Source: Bacteroidales bacterium UBA1192 (GTDB taxonomy: Bacteria > Bacteroidota > Bacteroidia > Bacteroidales > Bacteroidaceae). From it: a stretch of 45,440 bases of DNA. Below the pieces are notes generated by a model. It searched no databases and had not been told where the DNA came from. It saw nothing but the letters and a program-made list of their open reading frames with translations. The translations under genes were made by a program, and so were the position numbers. Position 1 is the first letter of the stretch; every line of letters begins with the position of its first letter. Where the stretch lies: the NCBI GenBank assembly GCA_002310175.1, contig DBYG01000083.1:1-45440 (forward strand), in the 5' to 3' direction. This document shows, piece after piece, positions 34,201 to 41,405 of this stretch.

Positions 34201-35079
34201 TTCGGTGGTTCTAACACATTAGGTAATGTGCGTGAAGAATCAATAGCCTATCTTGATGAAAGTGATCCCACTTGTCCGTTGAATATTGACGAGGTTTATG
34301 GCGGCGGCAATGAGGCTCCCATGGATGGTAGCTCACAGGTAAATCTTGGCTGTATCTCCTATCTGAAGGAGATATACGGTGGAGCCAAACAAGCCAATGT
34401 GGGTGGTGACATTGTACTCACCATCACCAGCGGACGGTTTGAACGTGTGTTTGGCGGAAATAACCTGGGCGGTACGATCAATGGTTCAATCACGGTGAAT
34501 ATAGAAGAGACTGGCTGTCATCCCATAGTTATAGGTGAATTGTATGGCTGTGGAAACCAGGCGTCATATACCACTCCTGCCGGCAAAGACGACCCGACCC
34601 TCAACGTTAAGTCTTTCACCAGTATAGGGCAGATTTTTGGAGGCGGATTTGGCGTTTCGGCAACAGTGGAAGGTAACCCGGTGGTGAACATCAATGTGAT
34701 TAAGGGTGAACAAAATAATGGCAACGTTACGGCTGGCACTTATAATTACGATACCGATGCAACTGAGGGACACTTTGATACTGACGGTAATTTCAAAGAA
34801 TGGACGGTAGAATTCCAGACGTCACCCGTGACTGTGCCCGCTCATTCTAAAGGTGAAATAGGAGCCATAGGTAATGTGTTCGGTGGTGGTAATGAAGCTA
34901 AGGTTGATGGTAATACAGAGGTGAATATCGGTACTGAAGCGACAGTCAAGTATACGAGTGACGCAGTGAGTGCTGAAGGCCGGACTGTTCTTGGTGCCGA
35001 CATCCGTTATAATATCTACGGAGGCGGTAACCAGGCTGACGTGACCGGTAAAACCAACGTCACCATCGGCCGCGAGTGA
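28276..35079 (+). CDS. Giant glycine-repeat surface protein 2
   Basis: A 2267-residue secreted protein, 55 bases after giant 1. The signal peptide is unusually long, about 53 residues, with a polar 35-residue head before FFLTLALLLMAGVGAKA. An N-terminal region (KYVFVYNNNYLSVNDNGQV) resembles the small beta domains that open many Prevotella surface proteins. Residues about 345-502 hold two chitobiase-like C-terminal (CHB_HEX_C) domains with ATIYYTTDGSTPS and ASIRYTTDETDPTS. From about residue 740 to the end it is Y-G-G-G-N repeats, including two tandem copies of a ~415-residue super-module. It stops right after YGGGNQADVTGKTNVTIGRE with no visible T9SS tail. Surface location follows from the signal peptide and architecture; the export route beyond the periplasm is unclear. 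Confidence 0.82.
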   Translation: MKESAYLTNDYLINRNARGNQFSGNALRSPRAALRFFLTLALLLMAGVGAKADKYVFVYNNNYLSVNDNGQVANSNTLTAGCVWTCVSNTTSLDEASLDNTTSRFLFTIVNGTKYWMVGSTTDGAAITVTTTAPSTAYWRNDGTRLHYYNSNAYYVYYRGNSWRTSRSASTSSNGETYYARTYNNGTIRTEYRSTTTAGTIRDETTSGTEYELSAPAITPSLATLNSGENQTFSLTSSTLTTITVTIPAHAVFNTNQHYYNGVLTTNTAEFAVRTTGTPTTEGVSYIWALSGDGSSNLSMTGTGNSRTVTHSTATTSDATATLTVTASATGATNQTATSTITLWAPTQQPTITRSGNSVSLATNSAGATIYYTTDGSTPSASNGTAYTTPINLEILTLPVTVKAIAVRGGNSSGTAEQEYSTLSCAAPVISISSTGAVTITCATEGASIRYTTDETDPTSTSGNVYGGSFNVSNLTTVKAIAYKDGYTDSEVASEQYITSGVTSGGKVVLDDREDHNWTYYSDKPDSDYPDNLRSPDPRNVKITYRGGSVNNASDVAVSASEPENEFVYYKTIEKKAWGIDEGRWLTGDYAYKVIPNPFSKRPRTNGTTGTNGFYGFAGWKIVSGAEYINGHNNNDVLGLEEKINFVNLPAGNDGNGAVVFEATWTAANVSTVNGNVTGAASLPGTGGTYETNFIVVSGNDRTVTGMTRNATVMGCYPDGSGATGARLSTVTGSGNDLKIENINIGGGSNDYTANTGWLIVGRGCTGNVRRVIGNTGQVKIRIESGIYNFINPMSGGNNDNANNGLIIFGCDYDRATNDGLTSNDLYADNSTHRKLRVINYVSYNGSGAQKTSNDNRDEWMDITIKSGYFGFSADYSLYSTTAANDADGFGLSIGGNTDNAASYSAPDIDGFNRNYTNLNAAVNNTTYRWQRIMSFYVGRTRGGNYGGISRMLVEGGELSSINGGGYRNTGANFDVCYHFRMKGGWVKGAIYGTASSSQTNATTKQVITGGEINGWIAGACNGTDVDNAAGENLGDTYIYLGGNAELRSHRKDGVYNNAWGLVGGVEGGSIFASGRGTPATNAQPNRNYCGSSYKTYAVVADQAQVEKNVCGGGYIGVAQNSHIYITGGEIGNVYGGSMTPTSTNNTWMTQTTDIRMYGGTVKGGIYGGHYQGSGNAGKIHQDVNVKIVNGQIGIDTDHIGYVHGGGFGSGTSVGGNVDVTIGDATATESLVIYGDVYGGSALGTVNTNASNHTYVTLNKGTINGSLYGGGLGDNSTAANVYGPVTVTVNGGTVNTTTANGSGAVYGCNNIKGSPKSTVTVTVNGTDAHVAATYYQKGETLPDGKKVGDVKTVAVYAIDGVYGGGNQAHYDPTTPGNYYPTVTINGCDLTSIKDVFGGGNAAAVPYTNVTVNGGYIDRVFAGGNGFGNGVIGTPANVGHKNTNEGDDPGDDYGAGTASVNIYGGTINQVFGGSNAHGVIRVSSSIDIDKSKVSGSGCDMRIAEVYRGGNEAPGKLASLTIGSTGTLTGDHSTDPEFIGKTLEGIGDLYGGSRKANNTGYTALNITSGIINRVFGGNNIGGNVTGNIAVTINKTGSYDWYVGNVFGGGNLAAYSGTPTVTLTNGTVSHSVYGGGNEAGVGGSLVNINGGGVVDGIYGGCNTSGTVAGNITVIINGGTLGTSIAPLTSGIFGGGFGKDTGTDGNVDVNIGDASHSPTIYGDVYGGSALGNVNSGTEDYTHVTLTAGTIYGDVYGGGLGQLAAPAVGTVGNPGYVPAKEAIAALVKGNVKVTQNGVAFGKATTTDDESHTVVTAGRIFGCNNLNGSPKGTVLVLVSATARVGGGSHTKGTYEMAAVYGGGNLAAYDPTNPNATGQYPDGSTRTNKPLQVVIDGCQEVSIEYVYGGGNAAPTPSTDVLILGAFEIGNAFGGGNGKDKYTLDGGTTWNANNGADVGYKGSDEYGTGKSELSLLGGTIHHAFGGSNTLGNVREESIAYLDESDPTCPLNIDEVYGGGNEAPMDGSSQVNLGCISYLKEIYGGAKQANVGGDIVLTITSGRFERVFGGNNLGGTINGSITVNIEETGCHPIVIGELYGCGNQASYTTPAGKDDPTLNVKSFTSIGQIFGGGFGVSATVEGNPVVNINVIKGEQNNGNVTAGTYNYDTDATEGHFDTDGNFKEWTVEFQTSPVTVPAHSKGEIGAIGNVFGGGNEAKVDGNTEVNIGTEATVKYTSDAVSAEGRTVLGADIRYNIYGGGNQADVTGKTNVTIGRE
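31880..33120 (+). repeat. Super-module copy A in giant protein 2
   Basis: Begins HGGGFGSGTSVGGNVDVTIG and ends FGGGNLAAY. The landmark order is VYGGSALG, LYGGGLG, VYGCNNIKGSPKSTVTVTV, VYGGGNQAHY, a Thr-Ser-Ile strand, FGGGNAA, FAGGNGFG, FGGSNAHGVIR, VYRGGNEAP, LYGGSRKAN and VFGGNNIGG. The same order recurs about 1450 bases downstream in copy B. Confidence 0.8.
33330..34570 (+). repeat. Super-module copy B in giant protein 2
   Basis: Begins FGGGFGKDTGTDGNVDVNIG and ends LYGCGNQASY. It has the same ordered landmarks: VYGGSALG, VYGGGLG, IFGCNNLNGSPKGTV, VYGGGNLAAY, SIEYVYGGGNAA, FGGGNGKDK, FGGSNTLGNVR, VYGGGNEAP, IYGGAKQAN and VFGGNNLGG. It is closer to the giant 3 copy than copy A is (shared SIEYVYGGGNAA, GKDK, NTLGNVR and NIEETGC). 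Confidence 0.82.
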
Positions 35080-35105
35080 TGCGCTGGTGAGGATGATATA
35101 GTGGA

Positions 35106-35152
35106 GGGTCCCTCTTTCAGGTTTTGAAAATCAAGACTTGAAAGAGGGACCC
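35106..35152 (+). terminator. Long inverted repeat after giant protein 2
   Basis: A 14-base arm (GGGTCCCTCTTTCA, 35106-35119) pairs perfectly with 35139-35152 across a 19-base loop, 27 bases after the stop codon. This is the strongest hairpin in the window and probably ends the long transcript. No T-run follows, so it might also act as a 3' end stabiliser. Confidence 0.6.
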
Positions 35153-35173
35153 CGGTCATTACTTTCGCTCTAG

Positions 35174-35294
35174 CCATAGGGTTGCCATAGGGTAGCCATA
35201 CCCCCGACTATGCCTAGACTATGCCTAGACTATGTCAAGACTATGCCTATAAGCAGCCTGGAAGCAGAGTGATTGCAGCCTGGAAGCAGCTTAA
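35174..35294. repeat. Eleven consecutive degenerate 11-bp repeats
   Basis: Units step exactly 11 bases: ccatagggttg, ccatagggtag, ccatacccccg, actatgcctag (twice), actatgtcaag, actatgcctat, aagcagcctgg, aagcagagtga, ttgcagcctgg, aagcagcttaa. The unit drifts from one sequence family to the next while the period stays fixed. The other spacer array (6747-6801) has the same period and a shared GGTAG core. Confidence 0.85.
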
Positions 35295-35462
35295 AGCTTT
35301 TTTCAGAACTTACAGGACTCACACCCGAACAGATGGCGGAACTGTTGAATCCTACGATGAAAACGGGCCTTTTTTTCATTTTCATCCTGAAAGGCTGAAA
35401 TAACTCCTTACAATTTAAAAAAATCTTACTAATATTAACAATATATATATATAGTTTTATAG

Positions 35463-35470
35463 TATATTTG
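35463..35470 (+). promoter_or_regulatory. -7 box for giant protein 3
   Basis: TATATTTG matches TAnnTTTG. The region 19-21 bases upstream is a TA-repeat tract without TTTG. Transcription would start near 35477, giving a leader of 25 bases to the ATG at 35502. With the hairpin upstream, it suggests giant 3 is a separate transcription unit. Confidence 0.6.
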
Positions 35471-35501
35471 TATTTAGGAATACTGCTGAGGCAGATTGTT
35501 A

Positions 35502-38500
35502 ATGGTAGGACTAATGATAAAAGTGTCAGACATAGTATTCTTACAGTTGTTGAGACGCATTGGTGGTCGTATCCTCCTGCTCCTGATACTGATGACGACA
35601 GTCTTCTTTCCGGCTCAGGTTTTTGGTGCCACTGAAGATTATAGCGGTCCGGACGGATTGTTTTTCCTGGGTAATGAGGCGGGTAACAACGGTGTACCGA
35701 AATATGACGCTGCCAGTTTTGAGAGTAACTTCTACATGATCCCGGCTGTTTCCTCTACGGTAAATGCGAATAACTATCTTGGAGGGGATGCTGAAAAACC
35801 GCTTATCACCACTTTAAAGAGTTTCAGTTCCAATAATATAAGTTATACTTACGCTATCTGGCAAATCCAGGCTGCTACAGGTGATGATGCGGGTTATTTC
35901 TATATCAGGCATCTGGAAAGCGGTAAATACCTTATGGCGAATGACAATACTGCTCCTGCCAAAAACCGTCGAAGAGTGAATCTGGGGCCGGTAAGCAATC
36001 CGGGGGATGACTGTCTGTTCAAAATCCAGACTGATGACGGCGGAGGTACTTATTACATCTCATCCAAAACGAAAAATGACGGCGAAAATAAGTATTTGAA
36101 TCCGTCAAAGGCTAACTTAGATTCTCCCAATGCCACCAGTGATAACAGTAATACAGGCGGTATCCTGGGTTTTTGGAAGGAAAAAACAACAAATTCCGCC
36201 TGGCATTTTGTGCCGGCACACTCGCTGCCGGACTTCAAGCCGGCTTTTGCGGTGAGTCCTGACATCAGTTATGTGACCATTTCATCCGGCCAGACAGGAG
36301 CGATAGTCTATTACACTATGGGGGCGTATGATTATGAAGATGTTACAAGTGAGCCTGATGCCCCTGTGGTTATCGGTGCCGGCAACATTACGGGAACTCC
36401 GTATTCAGAGGGTTCTCCAATAATGTTGACCTACGGTAAAAGGAATGTGATAAAGGCTATTGCTGTCATAACTGTTGGCGGTGTCCCGTGTGGCAGTCTT
36501 GTCTCCAGGTTTGAAGTCAATACTGCTATTGAGATTGACTCATGGAGTGATATTACTGACCCGAACGGTGATTACATCCTGAGCACTTACTTTACAGGTA
36601 CCGGGACGCCTCAAACTCCGGGCGGGGAGGTTATAGGTTCCTTTGAAAAGCCTTTCAAGGGTAATCTGGACGGGCGGATGGTGACTGTCATTTCCATGAA
36701 CGGTCCGATATTTGAGTATATTGAGGATGCCACTATAAAGAATGTAATCATTAGGGAAACAAATGTCAGCGGAGGTATCAGTGCGGGAGCTATATGTAAC
36801 AATGCATCAGGTAATTCCCGTATCTATAACTGCGGTGTTCTGGGCGGAAGTGTGAGCGGAAGCGGTTATGTGGGCGGTCTGGTGGGCGTTATTAAAGATT
36901 ATTCCCGCGTCATAAACTGTTACAGCTATGCCGATATTACCGGAGGTGACAAGGTGGGCGGTATAGTGGGTTATAACAACTATGCTTCCGCAAATGATGA
37001 TATCCGGACTATGGTGATGAACTGTATGTTCTACGGCGACATCAGCGGCGGAACGGACAAAGCTCCCATCTACAACGGGTCTATCATAAGCAACGCGGGA
37101 AATAAAGGTCTGGCTAACTACAACTTTTACTGGTCAGGCTGTACTTTCACGGGAGGAATTGATACTTATAATTGTGCTCTTGCTGCCGATGAGAAGTATC
37201 TGACACGTTTTGAGTTATACCGTCGTCTGCTTAATTCCAACGGCGAACTGGCTGCATGGTATGCGACGGGCTCTACTGAGAACCGTTCAAAGATGTGCAA
37301 ATGGGTGCTGCTGCCTGAGAATATGGGTACTGATCATCCTTTCCCGGTGCTGGCACCGCAGGGTAAATATCCGTCAGTGGTGAACTACGATGCAGAAAAT
37401 GCTACCGTTACGGCCGATATGAACAAGGGTGGGAAACTGGGTGAACTGACTGTGAATATACAGATGGGCAGTGGCGGTGCTCAGTTTGAACCGCCTACTG
37501 GAGCAAGCATCTCCACTTCAAGCCTCACGCTGAACATAACGGACAAGGATTATGACCATTTCAACTATAACTACGGCAAGGTGCAGCTGCCCTATTACAA
37601 TGATGTGGGAACGGGGAACTATACTTCAGGACGCGTGGTGACAGGCTGGAAGATTGTGAATATTATCGGAGGAACAGCGGGTAGCTTCACCACCGGTTCC
37701 GATGTGACGACTGACGCAGGCGGTGACATAACCGCTACACCATATAATTTTGCGGACCGCAAGAGCAAGGGGAAGGACCTTTACGGTACGAGCGGACGTG
37801 TGTTCTCACAGGGTGCCTACTGGGATGTGCCTGACGGAGTGACTTCCATTACTATTGAGCCTTACTGGGGTAAGTCAGCTTTCCTGGCTGATAAGTACTG
37901 GAATGTGGTATATGACGTGGGACACGCTACGGCATACAATGTGGAGGCTATGGGTATGCATTATGACAATAACAAATCCTATAATATAGCGGGCAGCATG
38001 CAGAAGGTGTATAACTCACTGGACAATGCGGTTAACAACGGTCTTGCCCCCAATGCCGCTCACAGCGTGTATGACTATGCCGTGGTGCTTGTGGGCAACT
38101 ATCATCTGCGCAAGGGTAGTGCTTCAATCAATAATGGCAGCAAACCATTTACAGTCATGTCAGCGGACATGGATAAGGATAATGAGCCGGATTACTCGTT
38201 TATATTGCAGTTCTCGAGCCGTCAGAATACTGCACCCATCCGGTTTGATTTCATTAATATTCCCGGTCTGGGTATGGCGCAGAAGAGCACTGGTGCCACA
38301 ACAATGCCTAACGTGGGTATTTTCAAACCTAAAGGTTGGTTTGAGATAACTAATACGGCAACTATAATCCTGGGTCAGTTTGAGTATGATAACATGTATA
38401 AGGTGGCTGCACCTCTCATCCTGCACGGAGGGGTTATAGAACAGATAGTGTCAAACAACGATACTTCAAAAACTGATATAAATCATACCCAGTATATTCA

Positions 38501-41405
38501 TGTGGGCAGTAATGTGTGGTTTGCGAACTTCATGGTGGGTATCCATCAGGATAAGAATTTTGCTACACAACATGTGCCTGTGTCAGTTACAGGCGGTGAA
38601 TACAGTGAGTTCCACCTTACCGGTACTTATCGTGCCGATGCTGCCAATTTTAATGATAATGCCGAGTGCTATATCCACGGCGGAAAGTTAGGGGTGGTGA
38701 CAGGTGCCGGACTTGAAGGGATAGGGGATGCCACCAATCATACCAACGGCAACATAACATGGCTGATAGATCGTGCTGATATAGATGAGTTCTACGGCGG
38801 CGGTCTGAATGCCGCCAAACCCATTCAGGGAAATATTTATACCGAGATAAGCAACAGCAACGTGACGCTGTTCTGCGGTGGTCCCAAGTTCGGTGATATG
38901 CAGGAGGGGCGTACTGTGACAACGAAGGCTACTGACTGCACTTTCGGCACTTTCTACGGTGCAGGTTTCGGTGGAAACTCCTACAACCGATATTCACCGA
39001 CGAACAAAACTAATGCTACTAACTATGAATGGAACACTTGGGTTAATTCACTATACAAATTTGAGTATAGTGATGCGGCTGACAAGAACGGAATCTCCAC
39101 CGAGTTTGATTATGAATTTATACCGATGTCGGGCGGTTTGGGCAATAATGTGGCCCGACTGTTTGTGAACTATGTGTCATTCTCACTGGCTACTACCCAT
39201 AATGTCAAATCGACTCTCACCGGTTGTACGGTTACAGGAGATTTCTTCGGTGGCGGTAACCTGGGAAAGGTTAACGGCAGTGTGACTTCCACTCTGACGG
39301 ATTGTACCATGATGGGCAGCGTTTTCGGTGCAGGCTATTCGGCCACATTGCCTAATGTGGATGTTATGAACCCGGTGGGTTTCCAGACGGAACCGTATTA
39401 TGATACTGATGCCGGTATATATTCGGCAGGTGTGTTCCCGGGAACAACTCCATACGAATGGGAGCATGCGGAGTCCGTGGATGCTAATAATGCCATTGAC
39501 AATGTTAACAAAAAACTGCGCACTACTGAGGACCTTACCTCGCTGGGTACGGTCGTGGGTGATGTGAGCCTTACCATAAACGGCGTTACGTCAGTGGACG
39601 GCAGTGTGTACGGCGGCGGTGACTCCGGTCCCGTGGGAGGCAGCACGACTGTAAACGTAAGTGGCAGTGCAATGGTTGATAATGTGGTTTTTGGCGGTGG
39701 AAACATGGCTGATGTGGGCGGAAGCGTGACTGTGAACATTTCTGGCAGCGCAAGTGCGTCCGAAGTGTATGGCGGCGGCGCTCTGGCCAATACGAACATA
39801 AACAATGCCACTAACTACGGTGCTGCCGATGAGAGTATTGCCTCCACATCCACTAATACCACGGCGGTGAACCTTACCGGCGGAACGGTGGGCAATGTTT
39901 ACGGCGGTGGACTGGGTGATGCCGGTCATGCGGCTATGGTGTACGGCGATGTGGCGGTCCTGCTGGACGGTGCGGTCTTCAATGTGCAGTATGTGGGTGA
40001 GGGCGCTAACCGCAGGGCTGTGTCCGGACGTCTGTTCGGGTGCAATAATGTTAACGGTACTCCCAAGGGTACGGTGACGGTGACTGTGGAAAGGACCGTG
40101 AGTGCGGGCGGCAAGCCTGAGCTGGGGAGTGGCATTTATGAGGTGGCTGCCGTATATGGCGGTGGAAACGAGGCGGAATATCTGCCGTACAGCCTGGCGG
40201 ATGCCAAGACGGTGGTGATTATTAACGGATGTGACGATACGAGCATAGAGTATGTGTACGGCGGCGGTAATGCGGCATCAGTGCCGGCTACCGATGTGAC
40301 GGTTAACGGCTGTTATGAGATAGGCTGGCTTTTTGGCGGCGGTAACGGTAAGGACAAGCTGTCCAACGGCTCTGATAATCCCGGTGCCAACGTGGGTTAT
40401 CACGCTTATGTTATTCCTGACGGCTCTACGGCTGAGGATAAGGCCGCAATAAAGGCGGCTAAATCATATGGTAAGGGTACGACGACGGTGAGGCTGTTCG
40501 GTGGAAAGATTCATAAGACTTTCGGTGGAAGTAACACTCTGGGTAATGTCAGGGTGGAGGCGGGAGTCTTCCTGGATAAGGCGGGTGACTGTGCGTTAGT
40601 GACAGATGAGGTGATAGGTGCCGGCAATGAAGCGGATATGGACGGTAAGGTCAAGGTGGATATGGGCTGCGTGGATTATCTGGATGAGATATATGGCGGT
40701 GCGTATGATGCTGAGCTGTTCAACGATGTGGTGCTTAACATTCAGAGCGGTACGTACGGACGTGTGTTCGGAGGTAACAACAGGGGAGGTATGATTCACG
40801 GTACCATTACGGTGAACATTGAGGAGACGGGATGTAAGCCCCTGGTGATAGGACAGCTGTACGGCGGCGGCAATGAGGCTGCATATATAACACCTGAGGG
40901 TAGGGATGGTCCTACCGTAAATATAAAGTCATTCACCAGCATAGGTGAGGTGTATGGCGGCGGACTGGGTGAGAGCGCCTACATAAAGGGTGATGTTCAC
41001 GTGTATATAAACGAGGCTATCATTACGTCGGCTATCCTGCCCACTGATAAGGGGCATTCCAAACAGGCGTTTACCGGAACTGAGCTGAATCTTCTTGACG
41101 GCACCAGTATTACTCCTCCCAGCCGTGCGGCCGATGAGAACGGCGCTATGGGTGTGATAGGTGTTGTTTATGGCGGTGGTAATGCGGCTGAGGTGGACGG
41201 TGACACTTATGTGAATATAGGCACTGTATCCAAGGTTCTGATGCAGACTATCCTTGTGGATGATGACGGTGATCCGTTAACGGAGGATGTGCCTAAGGAG
41301 GTGGATGTGGCCGGAGCTGATATTGTGGGTAATGTGTACGGAGGCGGTAATAAGGCTGCTGTGACTGGAAGCACTCACATCAAGATTGGTCCTGATCCGG
41401 ACTGA
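35502..41405 (+). CDS. Giant glycine-repeat surface protein 3
   Basis: About 1967 residues, secreted, with a signal peptide ending near Val-Phe-Gly/Ala-Thr-Glu. An N-terminal segment (IWQIQA, YFYIRHLESGKYLMAND) looks like a carbohydrate-type beta domain. Residues about 244-326 are a chitobiase-like domain (SGQTGAIVYYTMGAY). Residues about 379-523 contain GLUG-type motifs (FKGNLDGRMVTVIS, GSGYVGGLVGVI, DKVGGIVGYN). From about residue 1025 the protein becomes glycine repeats, including IDEFYGGGLNAAKPIQGNIY and CGGPKFGDM, and one ~430-residue super-module. It stops at VYGGGNKAAVTGSTHIKIGP without a visible sorting tail. Starts: ATG 35502 or 35514; the TTG at 35496 is less likely. Its 3' end overlaps the convergent sulfatase gene by 26 bases. 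Ligand unknown. Confidence 0.82.
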   Translation: MVGLMIKVSDIVFLQLLRRIGGRILLLLILMTTVFFPAQVFGATEDYSGPDGLFFLGNEAGNNGVPKYDAASFESNFYMIPAVSSTVNANNYLGGDAEKPLITTLKSFSSNNISYTYAIWQIQAATGDDAGYFYIRHLESGKYLMANDNTAPAKNRRRVNLGPVSNPGDDCLFKIQTDDGGGTYYISSKTKNDGENKYLNPSKANLDSPNATSDNSNTGGILGFWKEKTTNSAWHFVPAHSLPDFKPAFAVSPDISYVTISSGQTGAIVYYTMGAYDYEDVTSEPDAPVVIGAGNITGTPYSEGSPIMLTYGKRNVIKAIAVITVGGVPCGSLVSRFEVNTAIEIDSWSDITDPNGDYILSTYFTGTGTPQTPGGEVIGSFEKPFKGNLDGRMVTVISMNGPIFEYIEDATIKNVIIRETNVSGGISAGAICNNASGNSRIYNCGVLGGSVSGSGYVGGLVGVIKDYSRVINCYSYADITGGDKVGGIVGYNNYASANDDIRTMVMNCMFYGDISGGTDKAPIYNGSIISNAGNKGLANYNFYWSGCTFTGGIDTYNCALAADEKYLTRFELYRRLLNSNGELAAWYATGSTENRSKMCKWVLLPENMGTDHPFPVLAPQGKYPSVVNYDAENATVTADMNKGGKLGELTVNIQMGSGGAQFEPPTGASISTSSLTLNITDKDYDHFNYNYGKVQLPYYNDVGTGNYTSGRVVTGWKIVNIIGGTAGSFTTGSDVTTDAGGDITATPYNFADRKSKGKDLYGTSGRVFSQGAYWDVPDGVTSITIEPYWGKSAFLADKYWNVVYDVGHATAYNVEAMGMHYDNNKSYNIAGSMQKVYNSLDNAVNNGLAPNAAHSVYDYAVVLVGNYHLRKGSASINNGSKPFTVMSADMDKDNEPDYSFILQFSSRQNTAPIRFDFINIPGLGMAQKSTGATTMPNVGIFKPKGWFEITNTATIILGQFEYDNMYKVAAPLILHGGVIEQIVSNNDTSKTDINHTQYIHVGSNVWFANFMVGIHQDKNFATQHVPVSVTGGEYSEFHLTGTYRADAANFNDNAECYIHGGKLGVVTGAGLEGIGDATNHTNGNITWLIDRADIDEFYGGGLNAAKPIQGNIYTEISNSNVTLFCGGPKFGDMQEGRTVTTKATDCTFGTFYGAGFGGNSYNRYSPTNKTNATNYEWNTWVNSLYKFEYSDAADKNGISTEFDYEFIPMSGGLGNNVARLFVNYVSFSLATTHNVKSTLTGCTVTGDFFGGGNLGKVNGSVTSTLTDCTMMGSVFGAGYSATLPNVDVMNPVGFQTEPYYDTDAGIYSAGVFPGTTPYEWEHAESVDANNAIDNVNKKLRTTEDLTSLGTVVGDVSLTINGVTSVDGSVYGGGDSGPVGGSTTVNVSGSAMVDNVVFGGGNMADVGGSVTVNISGSASASEVYGGGALANTNINNATNYGAADESIASTSTNTTAVNLTGGTVGNVYGGGLGDAGHAAMVYGDVAVLLDGAVFNVQYVGEGANRRAVSGRLFGCNNVNGTPKGTVTVTVERTVSAGGKPELGSGIYEVAAVYGGGNEAEYLPYSLADAKTVVIINGCDDTSIEYVYGGGNAASVPATDVTVNGCYEIGWLFGGGNGKDKLSNGSDNPGANVGYHAYVIPDGSTAEDKAAIKAAKSYGKGTTTVRLFGGKIHKTFGGSNTLGNVRVEAGVFLDKAGDCALVTDEVIGAGNEADMDGKVKVDMGCVDYLDEIYGGAYDAELFNDVVLNIQSGTYGRVFGGNNRGGMIHGTITVNIEETGCKPLVIGQLYGGGNEAAYITPEGRDGPTVNIKSFTSIGEVYGGGLGESAYIKGDVHVYINEAIITSAILPTDKGHSKQAFTGTELNLLDGTSITPPSRAADENGAMGVIGVVYGGGNAAEVDGDTYVNIGTVSKVLMQTILVDDDGDPLTEDVPKEVDVAGADIVGNVYGGGNKAAVTGSTHIKIGPDPD
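39600..40890 (+). repeat. Super-module copy in giant protein 3
   Basis: The ordered landmarks VYGGGLG, LFGCNNVNGTPKGTVTVTV, VYGGGNEAEY, SIEYVYGGGNAA, FGGGNGKDK, FGGSNTLGNVR, VIGAGNEADM, IYGGAYDAE, VFGGNNRGG, NIEETGC and LYGGGNEAAY match copy B of giant 2 closely. Divergent stretches, such as an Ala/Lys-rich insert after FGGGNGKDK, lie between landmarks. Confidence 0.82.

Larger units (their letters stand above)
35080..35501. other. Intergenic region before giant protein 3
   Basis: It holds, in order, the 14-base hairpin, eleven 11-bp degenerate repeats (35174-35294), a short stretch that translates to a protein-like but start-less peptide (35297-35398), an AT-rich tract with a TA run (about 35441-35454), and a -7 box at 35463-35470. 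A 60-codon frame at 35221-35403 runs through the repeats and is not believed to be a gene. Confidence 0.65.

Noticed and set aside
35174..35294. CRISPR array
   Set aside because: Units are 11 bp, contiguous, without spacers, and no cas genes are nearby.
35221..35403. 60-codon open frame on the plus strand
   Set aside because: It runs through the 11-bp repeats, has no A-rich leader or promoter, and its translation resembles no protein I know.
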